A stretch of 64,000 nt of DNA from Burkholderia oklahomensis C6786 (GCF_000959365.1 NZ_CP009555.1:3038001-3102000); one strand, 5' to 3'; positions 53,231 to 63,251 are shown, counted from the stretch's first letter. A program made the numbers and translations. Notes: generated by a model not told the origin, from the sequence alone.

Positions 53231-55390
53231 TTACGCCCGCGCCGGCGCGGCGTCGGCCATCCCGCTATGACGCAGCAGCGCGTCGATGTTCGGCTCGCGG
53301 CCGCGGAACGCCTTGAACGAGTCCATCGCCGGACGGCTGCCGCCGACTTCGAGGATCTCGCGCCGGTAGCGCGCGCCCGTCGCCGAATCGAGCACGCTGC
53401 CCGCGGAGCCGGCGGCTTCCTCGAATGCCGCATAGGCGTCGGCGGACAGCACTTCCGCCCACTTGTAGCTGTAGTAGCCGGCCGCATAGCCGCCGGCGAA
53501 GATGTGGCTGAACGTGTTCGGCCAGCGCGAGAACGGCGCCTGCGGGATCACGTGGAAGCGCTCGTTGATCGCGCGCGCGAAGTCGTTGACGCTCGTCTTG
53601 CCGGCCGCAGGGGCGTCCGTCGTCGCGTCGCCTGCCGCGGGAGCGCCTGCCGCAGGATCGCCTGCCGGATCGAAGTCGACGTGCAGCAGCATGTCGAACA
53701 TCGAGAACACGATCTGGCGCAGCGTGCCGAGCCCGCTCTGGAAGTTCTTCGCGGCGAGCATCTTGTCGAAGAGCGCGCGCGGCAGCGGCTCGCCGGTGTC
53801 CGTGTGCGACGACATCGTCTTCAGCACGTCCCATTCCCAGCAGAAGTTCTCCATGAACTGCGACGGCAGCTCGACCGCGTCCCATTCGACGCCGTTGATG
53901 CCCGACACGCCGATCTCGTCGACGCGCGTCAGCATGTGATGCAGCCCGTGACCGAACTCGTGGAACAGCGTGATCACTTCGTCGTGCGTGAAGCACGCGG
54001 GCTTGCCGCCGATCGGCGCGGAGAAATTGCAGGTCAGATACGCGACGGGCGTCTGCACGCTGCCGTCGCCGCGCTTCGCGCGCGAGCGCGCGTCGTCCAT
54101 CCACGCGCCGCCGCGCTTGCCTTCGCGCGCGTACAGGTCGAGATAGAACTGCGCGACGAGCGACCCGTCACGATTCTCGACGCGGAAGAAGCGCACGTCC
54201 TCGTGCCAGACGGGCGCTTCGTCGCGCGCGATCCGCACGCCGAACAGCGCCTCGGCGACGGTGAAGAGACCCTTCAGCACCGCGGGCTCGGGGAAGTACT
54301 GCTTCACCTCGTTCTCGGAGAACGCGTAGCGCCGCTCGCGCAGCTTCTCGGCCGCGTATGCGACGTCCCACGGCTCGAGCGCCGCGAGACCGAGCTCGCC
54401 CGACGCGAACGCGCGCAGCTCGTCCCAGTCCTTTTCCGCGAACGGGCGCGCGCGCTTCGCGAGATCCTCGAGGAACGCGATCACCTGCCGCGGCGATTCC
54501 GCCATCTTCGGCGCGAGCGACACCTCGGCGAAGTCGTGATAGCCGAGCATCCGCGCTTCTTCGCGCCGCAGCGCCAGCTGGTCGGCGACGATCGTCGTGT
54601 TGTCCCAGTCGGCCTTGCCGTCGCCGTACTGCGGGCCGAGCTCGGACGCGCGCGTCACGTACGCGCGGTACATCGCCTCGCGCATCGCGCGGTTCTCCGC
54701 GTATTGCAGTACCGGGAAATACGACGGGAAGTGCAGCGTGAACTTCCAGCCGGCCTTGTCTTCCTTCTGTGCGGCTTCGCGCGCGGCTGCGATCGCATCG
54801 GCGGGCAGGCCGGCCAGCTCGTCCTCGCTCTGCGCGAAATACGCGTAGCCGTTCGTCGCATCGAGCACGTGATCGGAGAACGATTTCGACAGCGCCGCCT
54901 GCTGTTCCTGCAGTTCGGCGAAGCGCGGCTTCTGGTCCTCGGGCAGCTCGGCGCCCGACAGGCGGAAGTCGCGCAGCGCGTTGTCGAGGATCTTCTTGCG
55001 CTCGGCGGACAGCGTCGGATATTCGGCGCTCGCGGCGATCGCCTTGTACTTTTCGTAGAGCGCGAGATTCTGGCCGACGCTCGACCAGAACTCGGTCACG
55101 CGCGGCAGGTTCTCGCCGTAGACGGCGCGCAGCTCGGGCGTGTCGGCGACCGCGTTCAGATGGCCGACGACGCCCCATGCGCGGCCGAGCGGCTCGGTCG
55201 CATGCTCGATGGCCTCGACGATGTCGGCCCAGGTTGCCGGCGTATCGGGCTGCGCGGCGCGCTCGACGGCATCGTTCGCGTTCGCGAGCAGCGTGTCGAG
55301 CGCGGGCGTCACGTGCTCGGGGCGAATTTCGCCGAAGCGGGGCAGGTCGGAGAAATCGAGAAGCGGGTTGGCGTTTTCGCTGACGGACAT
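53231..55390 (-). CDS. prlC: Oligopeptidase A (M3 metallopeptidase)
   Basis: 719 residues from the ATG at 55390 (MSVSENANPLLDFSDLPRFG) with GGGAG upstream; the frame is open 31 codons more without a ribosome site. The zinc site is HEFGHGLHH, with the third ligand in the following VEWDAVELPSQFMENFCWE. This thimet-type peptidase degrades short peptides and signal peptides in the cytoplasm. An Ala/Gly/Pro/Thr-rich insertion of about 25 residues (DPAGDPAAGAPAAGDATTDA) interrupts the C-terminal part and is not typical of E. coli PrlC. It looks like slippage-derived low-complexity sequence. Confidence 0.94.
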   Translation of the reverse strand: MSVSENANPLLDFSDLPRFGEIRPEHVTPALDTLLANANDAVERAAQPDTPATWADIVEAIEHATEPLGRAWGVVGHLNAVADTPELRAVYGENLPRVTEFWSSVGQNLALYEKYKAIAASAEYPTLSAERKKILDNALRDFRLSGAELPEDQKPRFAELQEQQAALSKSFSDHVLDATNGYAYFAQSEDELAGLPADAIAAAREAAQKEDKAGWKFTLHFPSYFPVLQYAENRAMREAMYRAYVTRASELGPQYGDGKADWDNTTIVADQLALRREEARMLGYHDFAEVSLAPKMAESPRQVIAFLEDLAKRARPFAEKDWDELRAFASGELGLAALEPWDVAYAAEKLRERRYAFSENEVKQYFPEPAVLKGLFTVAEALFGVRIARDEAPVWHEDVRFFRVENRDGSLVAQFYLDLYAREGKRGGAWMDDARSRAKRGDGSVQTPVAYLTCNFSAPIGGKPACFTHDEVITLFHEFGHGLHHMLTRVDEIGVSGINGVEWDAVELPSQFMENFCWEWDVLKTMSSHTDTGEPLPRALFDKMLAAKNFQSGLGTLRQIVFSMFDMLLHVDFDPAGDPAAGAPAAGDATTDAPAAGKTSVNDFARAINERFHVIPQAPFSRWPNTFSHIFAGGYAAGYYSYKWAEVLSADAYAAFEEAAGSAGSVLDSATGARYRREILEVGGSRPAMDSFKAFRGREPNIDALLRHSGMADAAPARA

Positions 55391-55971
55391 AGTGCTCCCT
55401 GGCGGTTTCGGATTCGGGTTGGGCGGAAGACGGGCAGCGCATCGCGCCGGCCGTCGAGTCATGTCGACATTATTGGGGCGCATGGCGCGCTTTCCAATCG
55501 ATAGTTTCTAACGCGGCGATTGGGGCGGGAACGGAGTGCGGCGGCGGGCGGCCGGGCGCATGCGATGGCGGAAGCCGGGCAAGGCGTTCGACGGCCGGTC
55601 GGGCGCCGGCGTCGGCGTGCTCCGGGCCGTCTGCTTCGCGCAAGCCGCGTGCGGGCGGCGAGTGACGCAAGTAACGCGAATGACGCGAATGACGCGAGTA
55701 TTGCGAGTATTGCGAGTGACGGGGTGTACAGCCGTCCCGGGGCGGTCTGCGGCGCCGTTGCGGTTTGCTGCATGAAAAAAGGCGAAGGTGCCGTGGCGCA
55801 TCCGGCGGCATCGAGGGTATCGACGTGCCGCGGCGCATCGGACGACGCCGGCGGGATATCGATCGGCGCCGCCCGTCGTTGACCGACGACGGGCGCCGCG
55901 GCCGCCGCCGCACCGGGCCGTCGGGCCGGCGCCGATCCATCCGACCGGCGCCGAGCCGGCGTCGACCGCCG
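55391..55971. other. Intergenic region between prlC and folD
   Basis: 581 bp without a supported gene. The short frames are Arg-rich or derive from the repeat at 55662-55722. A 315-nt minus-strand frame with a hydrophobic run near its start is open only because of that repeat and has no ribosome site. The promoter of prlC must lie at the left end. Confidence 0.45.
55662..55722. repeat. Imperfect 9-bp tandem repeat
   Basis: Six units of 9 bp run without gaps: GTGACGCAA, GTAACGCGA, ATGACGCGA twice, GTATTGCGA twice, then a partial seventh (GTGACGG). It is intergenic and could vary in copy number. Confidence 0.85.
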
Positions 55972-56829
55972 TCAGGCCGCCGCGGCGGCGCGCTCGGCGG
56001 CTTCGATCGTGTTGATGAGCAGCATCGTGATCGTCATCGGGCCGACGCCGCCCGGCACCGGCGTGATGTGGCTCGCGACTTCCGAGACGCCCGCGAAGTC
56101 GACGTCGCCGCACAGCTTGCCTTCGTCGTTGCGGTTCATCCCGACGTCGATCACCGTCGCGCCCGGCTTCACCATGTCGGCCGTCAGCACGTTGCGCTTG
56201 CCGACCGCCGCGACGACGACGTCCGCTTGACGCGTATGCGCGGCGAGGTCGCGCGTCTTGCTGTGGCAGATCGTGACGGTCGCGCCCGCTTCGAGGAGCA
56301 GGAGCGCCATCGGCTTGCCGACGATGTTCGAGCGGCCGATCACGACCGCGTTCGCGCCTTGCAGCGGGATCTCGTGCGCTTCGAACATCTTCATCACGCC
56401 GTACGGCGTGCACGGGCGGAAGAGCGGCTTGCCCGTCATCAGCGCGCCGGCGTTCGCGACGTGGAAGCCGTCGACGTCCTTCTCGGGCGCGATCGCCTCG
56501 ATCACCTTGTGGCTGTCGATGTGCGCGGGCAGCGGCAACTGCACGAGGATGCCGTGGATCTTCGGATCGCGGTTCAGCTCGTCGATGCGCGCGAGGAGCT
56601 CGGGCTCGGAGAGCGTCGCGGGATAGCGGTCCTTCAGCGAGAAGAAGCCGTTGTCTTCGCACGCCTTGATCTTGTTGCGCACGTAGACTTCGCTCGCCGG
56701 GTTCTCGCCCACGAGGATCACCGCGAGACCCGGCCGGCGGCCGCGCGCGGCGAGCGCGGCGGCGCGCTCGGCCGCTTGCGCGCGCAGGGTCTTCGAAAGG
56801 GCGTTGCCGTCGATCAGAGTGGCTGTCAT
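55972..56829 (-). CDS. folD: Bifunctional methylenetetrahydrofolate dehydrogenase / cyclohydrolase
   Basis: 285 residues, standard FolD length. Substrate-site lysine region [14 protein letters not shown] (the YxxxK motif), [20 protein letters not shown] and the Rossmann-type NADP site [20 protein letters not shown] are all present, as is [16 protein letters not shown] near the end. It interconverts methylene-, methenyl- and formyl-tetrahydrofolate in the cytoplasm. It is a monocistronic-looking gene. Confidence 0.97.
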   Translation of the reverse strand: MTATLIDGNALSKTLRAQAAERAAALAARGRRPGLAVILVGENPASEVYVRNKIKACEDNGFFSLKDRYPATLSEPELLARIDELNRDPKIHGILVQLPLPAHIDSHKVIEAIAPEKDVDGFHVANAGALMTGKPLFRPCTPYGVMKMFEAHEIPLQGANAVVIGRSNIVGKPMALLLLEAGATVTICHSKTRDLAAHTRQADVVVAAVGKRNVLTADMVKPGATVIDVGMNRNDEGKLCGDVDFAGVSEVASHITPVPGGVGPMTITMLLINTIEAAERAAAAA

Positions 56830-57047
56830 GGTGGGAATTCGCTTGGCAAGGTTGGGTATGCGGGCGTGCGGCGCCAGGTTGCGCTGCAGCGAAGCATCGA
56901 ATTATACCGCCCGCCTGCCGTCACCCGACACCGACCGGGTCGATTTGCGCCATGCGCGGCGTGCGATGCGGGAGAAAAACAGGGACGGCGTGCGCCGCAA
57001 GCGGGAGGGCGGGGAGCGGGAACCGGATGGATCGCGCGGGATGCCGC

Positions 57048-57087
57048 GCCGCAAAAAAGCGGCTGCTCGCCCGGCATGCGCCGGGCG
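57048..57087 (-). terminator. Terminator region after the FixJ-like regulator gene
   Basis: Read on the minus strand, CGCCCGGC-GCAT-GCCGGGCG (57087-57068) is followed by a second small hairpin, GCCGC-TTTTTT-GCGGC (57063-57048), whose loop is a T-run. It lies 26 nt after the regulator stop. Confidence 0.6.
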
Positions 57088-57112
57088 GGAGAGTGGGACG
57101 CGGCGCGGCGTG

Positions 57113-57751
57113 TTACGCCTGCTTCTTCGACAGCGCGAGCCGCAGCAGATCGGCGACCGTGTTGACGTTGAGCTTTTCCATGATGTTCGCGCGGTGCGCC
57201 TCGACCGTCTTGATGCTGATCCCGAGGTCGTCGGCGATCTGCTTGTTCAGGCGGCCCGCGATGATCCGCTCGAGCACCTGCTGCTCGCGCGCCGTCAGCT
57301 TCGACAGGCGCTCGCTCGCCGCGCGCTGCTCCTGGACGCTCTTGCTCTCGCTGCGCGCCTTGTCGAGCATGCGCTCGACGAGCTTGCGCAGCTCGGCTTC
57401 GTCGAACGGCTTCTCGATGAAGTCCATCGCGCCTTTCTTCATCGTCGACACGGCCATCGGCACGTCGCCGTGACCCGTCACGAAGATGATCGGCAGCGCC
57501 GCATTCTCGGCGATCAGGCGTTCCTGCAGCTCGAGGCCGCTCATCCCCGACATCCGCACGTCGAGGATCAGGCACGCGATCTGTCCCGCCTGCTGCGCGG
57601 GCTGGTATGCATCGAGGAACTGCTCGGCGCTCGAGAAGCATTGCACGCGATAGCCGTTTGCCTCCAGCAGCCAGCGCAGCGAGTCGCGCACGGCCTCGTC
57701 GTCGTCGACGACAAAGACGGTTTCCTGAGAGGTGGTGACAGGGCTATTCAT
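57113..57751 (-). CDS. FixJ-like two-component response regulator
   Basis: 212 residues from the ATG at 57751 (MNSPVTTSQETVFVVDDDEA), preceded by GGGAGAGAT. The receiver has its phospho-acceptor in CLILDVRMSGMSGLELQERL and GAMDFIEKPFDEAELRKLVE near its end. The C-terminal LuxR-type helix-turn-helix is LTAREQQVLERIIAGRLNKQ followed by IKTVEAHRANIMEKL. The start overlaps the stop of the sensor gene by 4 nt, so the two are a cognate pair. Divergent from aceE, so control of the pyruvate dehydrogenase genes is a reasonable guess, not shown. Confidence 0.92.
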   Translation of the reverse strand: MNSPVTTSQETVFVVDDDEAVRDSLRWLLEANGYRVQCFSSAEQFLDAYQPAQQAGQIACLILDVRMSGMSGLELQERLIAENAALPIIFVTGHGDVPMAVSTMKKGAMDFIEKPFDEAELRKLVERMLDKARSESKSVQEQRAASERLSKLTAREQQVLERIIAGRLNKQIADDLGISIKTVEAHRANIMEKLNVNTVADLLRLALSKKQA

Positions 57752-60258
57752 ATCTCTCCCGTTACGGTTTGTGATGGCGATGTCTCGGATCCGTGACCGA
57801 GATCCTCCGGTTCCCCAATGGGCAGGCTGCAGTGGAACGTCGCGCCCGACACGAAGCCGTCCGGCTCGACGTTGTTGACCACCCACAGACGCCCGCGATG
57901 CGATTCGATGATCGAGCGGCAGATATTGAGCCCCATGCCCATCCCGTCCGATTTCGTGCTGTAGAACGGTTCGAACAGGCGTTCGGCCGTCGCCTCGTCG
58001 ACGCCCGGACCCTGGTCGATCACGCGGATGTCGACGAAGCCCGATTCGAGGTCGGCGACGACGCGAATCACGCCGTTCTCCGCCTGCGGCCGCGCTTCCT
58101 GCATCGCCTCGGCCGCGTTCTTCATCAGGTTCACGAGCACCTGCTCGATCAACACGGGGTCGACATAAATAATAGGCATTCTTGCGCGGATTTCGGTGAC
58201 GATCCGAATCCGGCGCTTTCTCGCCTCGATTTCGGCCAGGCCGACCGCGTCGGCGACGATATCGGCGACGCGCGACGGCTGCCGCTTCGGCTCGCTGCGT
58301 TTCACGAACTCGCGGATCCGCTTGACGATCATCCCGGCGCGCAGCGCCTGCTGCGCGGTCTTCTCGAGCGCGGGCTGCAGCGTCTCGGGCGTCGAGCGGC
58401 CGCTCTTCACGAGCGCGAGCGTGCCGGAGCAATAGTTGTTGATCGCGGCGAGCGGCTGGTTCAGCTCGTGCGCGATCGACGACGCCATCTCGCCCATCGT
58501 CATCAGCCGGCTCGTGAACTGCAGCTTCTCCTCCTGCTGGTGCGCGAGCTCCTGCGCCTTCTTGCGCGTCGTGATGTCGGTCGCGATCTGCATCTGCGCG
58601 AGGTGGCCGTCGACCCACTGAATGTACTGGCGGCGCACCTCGAACCACTTCTGGATGCTCTCGACGTACACCTCCTGCGCGTCCGCCGTGCTCTCGGTGA
58701 GCGCGGCGGCGGGCAGGCCCGCGTATGCGTCGACCATGTCGATCGAGTCCGACGACGCCTGCGCGCTGTCGAAGCCGCCGCCCGACAGCTCGAGATGGCC
58801 GTCCGGGCGGATGCCGAACAGATGCCGGTAATAGCGGTTCGCGAACAGGAGCTCGGCTTCGTCGGCGGCGAGCACCGACACCGCCGCGTCGAGGCTCTCG
58901 AGCACCGTCGTGAAGCGCTCGTGCGCGGCGGCGAGTTCTTCGCGCGCGCGCTTCGGCTCGGTGATGTCCGTCATCGACGACATCCAGCCCGTCTGCCGGC
59001 CGGAGCTGTCGATGAGCGGCGACACGTAGAGGCGCGCATGGAACAGCGATCCGTCCTTGCGGCGCACGCGCAGCTCGAAGCCGGACGAAGGCGCCTTGCC
59101 GCGCAGCGTCATGTCGAGCTGGCGCTGCATTTCGGGGTACGCGTCGCGCGGCCAGTACGGGAACGGCGCGATCTTGCCGACGAGGTCGCTCTCGTCCCAG
59201 CCCGTCATCCGGCAGAACGCCGGGTTCACGTGCGTGATGCGGCCGTGCATGTCGAGCACGCGCATGCCGATCAGCACCGAGTTCTCCATCGCGCGGCGGA
59301 AGAACGCTTCCGCGTACAGCGCCTGCTGCGCCTCGAAGCGCTGGCGCGTGTGCTTCCACAGGCTCCAGAGGCTCCACAGCACGAAGCACGACAGGCCGGC
59401 GACGAGCCACACGAGCGTGTTGTTGGTCAGGTTCGTCGTCTGCGGGTATGCGTACACGCGCACCGTGAGGCCCTGGCCGGGCGGATCGAGCGGCAGGTCG
59501 TAGTGCGCGTCGCGCGGCAGCCGCGGGCGCGACGACGTCGACGCGAGCTCGCGATTGTTCGCGTCGGTGATCGAGATCTTGTACTTCGCGGACAGCTCGG
59601 GCGGGATGTCGTGCTTCAGGATCCCTTCGACCGAGAACACCGCGGCGATCGAGCCCAGGTACTCGCGGTCGCGGATCACGGGCGTCTGCAGCGTCAGGAA
59701 GCCGTTGCCGAAGTCGTCGTAGACGAGCGGCGAGTACGACTGCCGGCGCGTGCTGCGCGCTTCGCCGAATGCGCCGCGCACGACTTCGTCCATCTGCGCG
59801 TCGTTGGGCTTCGCGAGCCGCTGGCCGAGCACCGGCAGCTGCATCGTCGGCCAGCGCTTCGCGCCGGGCGTCGTGTACCAGTTCAGGTAGAGGATCTCGG
59901 GATGCGCCTGCATCACGTCGCCGACCGTGGCCTGGAACGCGTGCTCGTCGATGCGGCCCGCGGCGACGTCGCGCGCGAACGCCTGCAACTGCTCCTGCGC
60001 GCCCGTCATCGACAGCCGGATCTGCTGCTGCGCCCACGCGACGTTGCGAAACAGCGTGTCTTCCTGCTGCTGTTGCTCGCGGCGGTTGAGGCTCCACAGG
60101 ATGAGGCTCATCACCACGAGAAAGACCAGGATCGAGAGGAGGGGCGTCAGCAGGTAAGAGTTGGACCACCACGGTCCGTGGTGCCAGCGGGACGGCTGCG
60201 ACTCCGTCGGCGAGCCCGACGGTCGCGCCGAGCGTGCGAAAAGCCGATCGGTCAACAT
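57748..60258 (-). CDS. PAS-containing sensor histidine kinase (FixL/DctB-like)
   Basis: 836 residues from the ATG at 60258 (MLTDRLFARSARPSGSPTES); the frame is open 30 codons further without support. TM1 lies near 38-60 (LLTPLLSILVFLVVMSLILW). A periplasmic CACHE/CHASE-type domain of about 240 residues follows, then TM2 (NTLVWLVAGLSCFVLWSLWS) and two PAS domains (ITHVNPAFCRMTGWDESDLV; second around FANRYYRHLFG). The H-box is MASSIAHELNQPLAAINNYC and the ATP domain contains NLMKNAAEAM and GMGMGLNICRSII. The periplasmic domain suggests sensing of a small molecule rather than oxygen, since no heme-PAS signature is obvious. Confidence 0.92.
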   Translation of the reverse strand: MLTDRLFARSARPSGSPTESQPSRWHHGPWWSNSYLLTPLLSILVFLVVMSLILWSLNRREQQQQEDTLFRNVAWAQQQIRLSMTGAQEQLQAFARDVAAGRIDEHAFQATVGDVMQAHPEILYLNWYTTPGAKRWPTMQLPVLGQRLAKPNDAQMDEVVRGAFGEARSTRRQSYSPLVYDDFGNGFLTLQTPVIRDREYLGSIAAVFSVEGILKHDIPPELSAKYKISITDANNRELASTSSRPRLPRDAHYDLPLDPPGQGLTVRVYAYPQTTNLTNNTLVWLVAGLSCFVLWSLWSLWKHTRQRFEAQQALYAEAFFRRAMENSVLIGMRVLDMHGRITHVNPAFCRMTGWDESDLVGKIAPFPYWPRDAYPEMQRQLDMTLRGKAPSSGFELRVRRKDGSLFHARLYVSPLIDSSGRQTGWMSSMTDITEPKRAREELAAAHERFTTVLESLDAAVSVLAADEAELLFANRYYRHLFGIRPDGHLELSGGGFDSAQASSDSIDMVDAYAGLPAAALTESTADAQEVYVESIQKWFEVRRQYIQWVDGHLAQMQIATDITTRKKAQELAHQQEEKLQFTSRLMTMGEMASSIAHELNQPLAAINNYCSGTLALVKSGRSTPETLQPALEKTAQQALRAGMIVKRIREFVKRSEPKRQPSRVADIVADAVGLAEIEARKRRIRIVTEIRARMPIIYVDPVLIEQVLVNLMKNAAEAMQEARPQAENGVIRVVADLESGFVDIRVIDQGPGVDEATAERLFEPFYSTKSDGMGMGLNICRSIIESHRGRLWVVNNVEPDGFVSGATFHCSLPIGEPEDLGHGSETSPSQTVTGEI

Positions 60259-60373
60259 GGCAGGATTGTAGCTCAGCGCGTCATGCACAAAAGGCGTACA
60301 AGAAAGATTGAACCGAAAGCGGAATTGTCGATACATGATGAGCCGCAAACGCTGGTCAGATGGATGCGGCGCA

Positions 60374-60450
60374 GCAATATTTCATATTGCGAGAAATGAT
60401 CTCACAATTCGAAAATTTTGTTGCGCGTTGCGTGCGACGCTCTTTACAAT
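60374..60450 (+). promoter_or_regulatory. aceE promoter region with a perfect palindrome
   Basis: GCAATAT (60374-60380), TTC and ATATTGC (60384-60390) form a perfect 17-bp dyad. Downstream, TTGCGC (60421-60426), 18 nt, TACAAT (60445-60450) is a plausible sigma-70 promoter for aceE with a leader of about 75 nt. The dyad sits about 65-85 nt before the predicted start, fitting an activator or a regulator of the divergent genes. Confidence 0.55.
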
Positions 60451-60531
60451 CCGCGGGAGCTTGTTGCAGCCGGCGGCATGCGTCGTCGCTCGAAGGCCAT
60501 CTTCATATTCCAGGACACCCAGGAGACGAGA

Positions 60532-63228
60532 ATGTCCGCTGTACCTAACGAAGTGATGAAGTACGTCGCAGCCGAACGCGACGACGACGCGCAGGAAACC
60601 GTCGAATGGCTCGAAGCACTCGACGGCGTGATCTCCTCCGTCGGTCCCGGCCGCGCGCACTACCTGATCGAGAAGCAGATCGAATTCGCGCGGATGCACG
60701 GCGAGCACCTGCCGTTCTCCGCGAACACCCCGTACATCAACACGATTCCCGTCGAAGCCCAGGCCAAGATTCCGGGCGACCAGGACATCGAGCACCGAAT
60801 CCGCTCGTACACGCGCTGGAACGCGATCGCGATGGTGCTGCGCGCGGGCAAGGACACGAACGTCGGCGGCCATATCGCGTCGTTCGCGTCGGCCGCGACG
60901 CTGTACGACGTCGGCTACAACCACTTCTGGCACGCACCGTCCGCCGAGCACGGCGGCGATCTCGTGTTCGTGCAGGGCCACTCGTCGCCTGGCGTGTATT
61001 CGCGCGCGTTCCTGCTCGGCCGCCTGACGGAAGCGCAGCTCGACAACTTCCGCCAGGAAGTCGGCGGCAACGGCATCTCGTCGTACCCGCACCCGTGGCT
61101 GATGCCGGATTTCTGGCAGTTCCCGACCGTGTCGATGGGTCTCGGCCCGATCATGGCGATCTACCAGGCGCGCTTCATGAAGTACCTGCAGTCGCGCGGG
61201 ATCGTGACGACGGAAGGCCGCAAGGTCTGGGCGTTCCTCGGCGACGGCGAGACGGACGAGCCGGAATCGCTCGGCGCGATCGGCATGGCGAGCCGCGAGA
61301 AGCTCGACAACCTCGTGTTCGTGATCAACTGCAACCTGCAGCGTCTCGACGGCCCGGTGCGCGGCAACGGCAAGATCATCCAGGAGCTGGAGTCGGAGTT
61401 CCGCGGCGCGGGCTGGAACGTGATCAAGGTGATCTGGGGCAGCCGCTGGGATGCGCTCTTCGCGCGCGACAAGACGGGCGCGCTGATGCGCCGGATGATG
61501 GAAGTCGTCGACGGCGAGTACCAGACGTACAAGTCGGAATCGGGCGCATTCGTCCGTGAGCACTTCTTCAACACGCCGGAGCTGAAGGCGCTCGTCGCCG
61601 ACTGGTCCGACGACGACATCTGGAACCTGAACCGCGGCGGCCACGATCCGCACAAGATCTATGCGGCGTTCCACCAGGCGAGCAACTCGAAGGGCGCGCC
61701 GACGGTGATCCTCGCGAAGACGATCAAGGGCTACGGGATGGGCGAAGCCGGCCAGGCGATGAACATCACGCACCAGCAGAAGAAGCTGCCCGTCGAGCAA
61801 CTGAAGAAGTTCCGCGACCAGTTCCGCCTGCCGATCGCCGACGACGTGATCGCCGACGTGCCGTACCTGAAGTTCGAGGAAGGCTCGAAGGAACTCGAAT
61901 ACATGCGCGCGCACCGCCAGGCGCTCGGCGGCTATCTGCCACAGCGCCGCCAGAAGGCGGAATCGCTGCCGGTGCCGCCGCTCGAGGCGTTCGAGCCGCT
62001 CCTGAAGGGCACGGGCGAGGGCCGCGAGATCTCGACGACGATGGCGTTCGTGCGGATCCTGAACATCCTGCTGAAGGACAAGGCGCTCGGCAAGCGCGTC
62101 GTGCCGATCGTGCCCGACGAGTCGCGCACGTTCGGCATGGAAGGCCTGTTCCGCCAGATCGGCATCTGGAACCAGGAAGGCCAGAAGTACGTGCCGGAAG
62201 ATTCCGACCAGCTGATGTTCTACAAGGAATCGGAAACCGGCCAGATCCTGCAGGAAGGCATCAACGAAGCGGGCGGCATGTGCGACTGGATCGCGGCGGC
62301 GACGTCGTACTCCACGCACGGCGAGATCATGGTGCCGTTCTACATCTTCTATTCGATGTTCGGCTTCCAGCGGATCGGCGATCTGGCGTGGGCGGCGGGC
62401 GACATGCGCTCGCGCGGCTTCCTGCTCGGCGGCACCGCGGGCCGCACGACGCTCAACGGCGAAGGCCTGCAGCACGAAGACGGCCATTCGCTGATGTGGG
62501 CGGCGTCGGTGCCGAATTGCGTGAGCTACGACCCGACGTTCGGCTACGAGCTCGCCGTCATCATGCAGGACGGCCTGCGCCGGATGGTGCAGGAGCAGGA
62601 GGACGTGTATTACTACGTCACGGTGATGAACGAGAACTACGAGCACCCGGCGATCCCGCAGGGCGAGCACGTGGCGGCCGACATCGTGAAGGGCATGTAC
62701 CTGTTCAAGAAGGCCGACGCCGACAAGAAGGCGCCGCGCGTGCAACTGCTCGGCGCGGGCACGATCTTCAACGAAGTGATCGCCGCCGCCGGCCTGCTGA
62801 AGAACGACTGGGGCGTCGCGGCCGACCTCTGGAGCGTGCCGAGCTTCACCGAGCTCGCGCGCGAAGGCCATGACGTCGAGCGCTGGAACCTGCTGCATCC
62901 GGCCGAGGCGCGCCGCGTGTCGCACGTGCAGAAGTGTCTGAAGGACACGCAGGGCCCCGTGATCGCGTCGACCGACTACGTGCGCGCGCTCGCCGACCAG
63001 ATCCGCGGCCACGTCGATCGCCGCTACGTCGTGCTCGGCACCGATGGCTTCGGCCGCTCGGACACGCGCAACGCGCTGCGCCACTTCTTCGAAGTGGATC
63101 GCTATTGGGTCACGGTTGCGGCGCTCAACGCGCTCGCCGACGAAGGCGCGATCGACCGCAAGGTCGTGGCCGACGCCATCGCGAAGTACAACCTCGACCC
63201 GGCCAAACCCAACCCGATGTCGGTTTAA
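60532..63228 (+). CDS. aceE: Pyruvate dehydrogenase E1 component, homodimeric type
   Basis: 898 residues from ATG 60532 (MSAVPNEVMKYVAAERDDDA) with AGGAGACGAGA upstream; the frame is open earlier but only in the leader. Length and sequence match the E. coli-type single-chain E1. Thiamine diphosphate binding shows in FLGDGETDEPESLGAIGMAS followed by NCNLQRLDGPVRGNGKIIQE. The enzyme decarboxylates pyruvate and acetylates the lipoyl groups of E2, whose gene starts 129 nt downstream. The intergenic stretch contains two strong hairpins. Confidence 0.97.
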   Translation: MSAVPNEVMKYVAAERDDDAQETVEWLEALDGVISSVGPGRAHYLIEKQIEFARMHGEHLPFSANTPYINTIPVEAQAKIPGDQDIEHRIRSYTRWNAIAMVLRAGKDTNVGGHIASFASAATLYDVGYNHFWHAPSAEHGGDLVFVQGHSSPGVYSRAFLLGRLTEAQLDNFRQEVGGNGISSYPHPWLMPDFWQFPTVSMGLGPIMAIYQARFMKYLQSRGIVTTEGRKVWAFLGDGETDEPESLGAIGMASREKLDNLVFVINCNLQRLDGPVRGNGKIIQELESEFRGAGWNVIKVIWGSRWDALFARDKTGALMRRMMEVVDGEYQTYKSESGAFVREHFFNTPELKALVADWSDDDIWNLNRGGHDPHKIYAAFHQASNSKGAPTVILAKTIKGYGMGEAGQAMNITHQQKKLPVEQLKKFRDQFRLPIADDVIADVPYLKFEEGSKELEYMRAHRQALGGYLPQRRQKAESLPVPPLEAFEPLLKGTGEGREISTTMAFVRILNILLKDKALGKRVVPIVPDESRTFGMEGLFRQIGIWNQEGQKYVPEDSDQLMFYKESETGQILQEGINEAGGMCDWIAAATSYSTHGEIMVPFYIFYSMFGFQRIGDLAWAAGDMRSRGFLLGGTAGRTTLNGEGLQHEDGHSLMWAASVPNCVSYDPTFGYELAVIMQDGLRRMVQEQEDVYYYVTVMNENYEHPAIPQGEHVAADIVKGMYLFKKADADKKAPRVQLLGAGTIFNEVIAAAGLLKNDWGVAADLWSVPSFTELAREGHDVERWNLLHPAEARRVSHVQKCLKDTQGPVIASTDYVRALADQIRGHVDRRYVVLGTDGFGRSDTRNALRHFFEVDRYWVTVAALNALADEGAIDRKVVADAIAKYNLDPAKPNPMSV

Positions 63229-63251
63229 CGCACGCGCGGCGTGACGCTGCG

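Noticed and set aside
55459..55773. Possible small membrane protein on the minus strand between prlC and folD
   Set aside because: The hydrophobic-looking segment is encoded by the 9-bp repeat, no ribosome site precedes it, and no family is recognisable.
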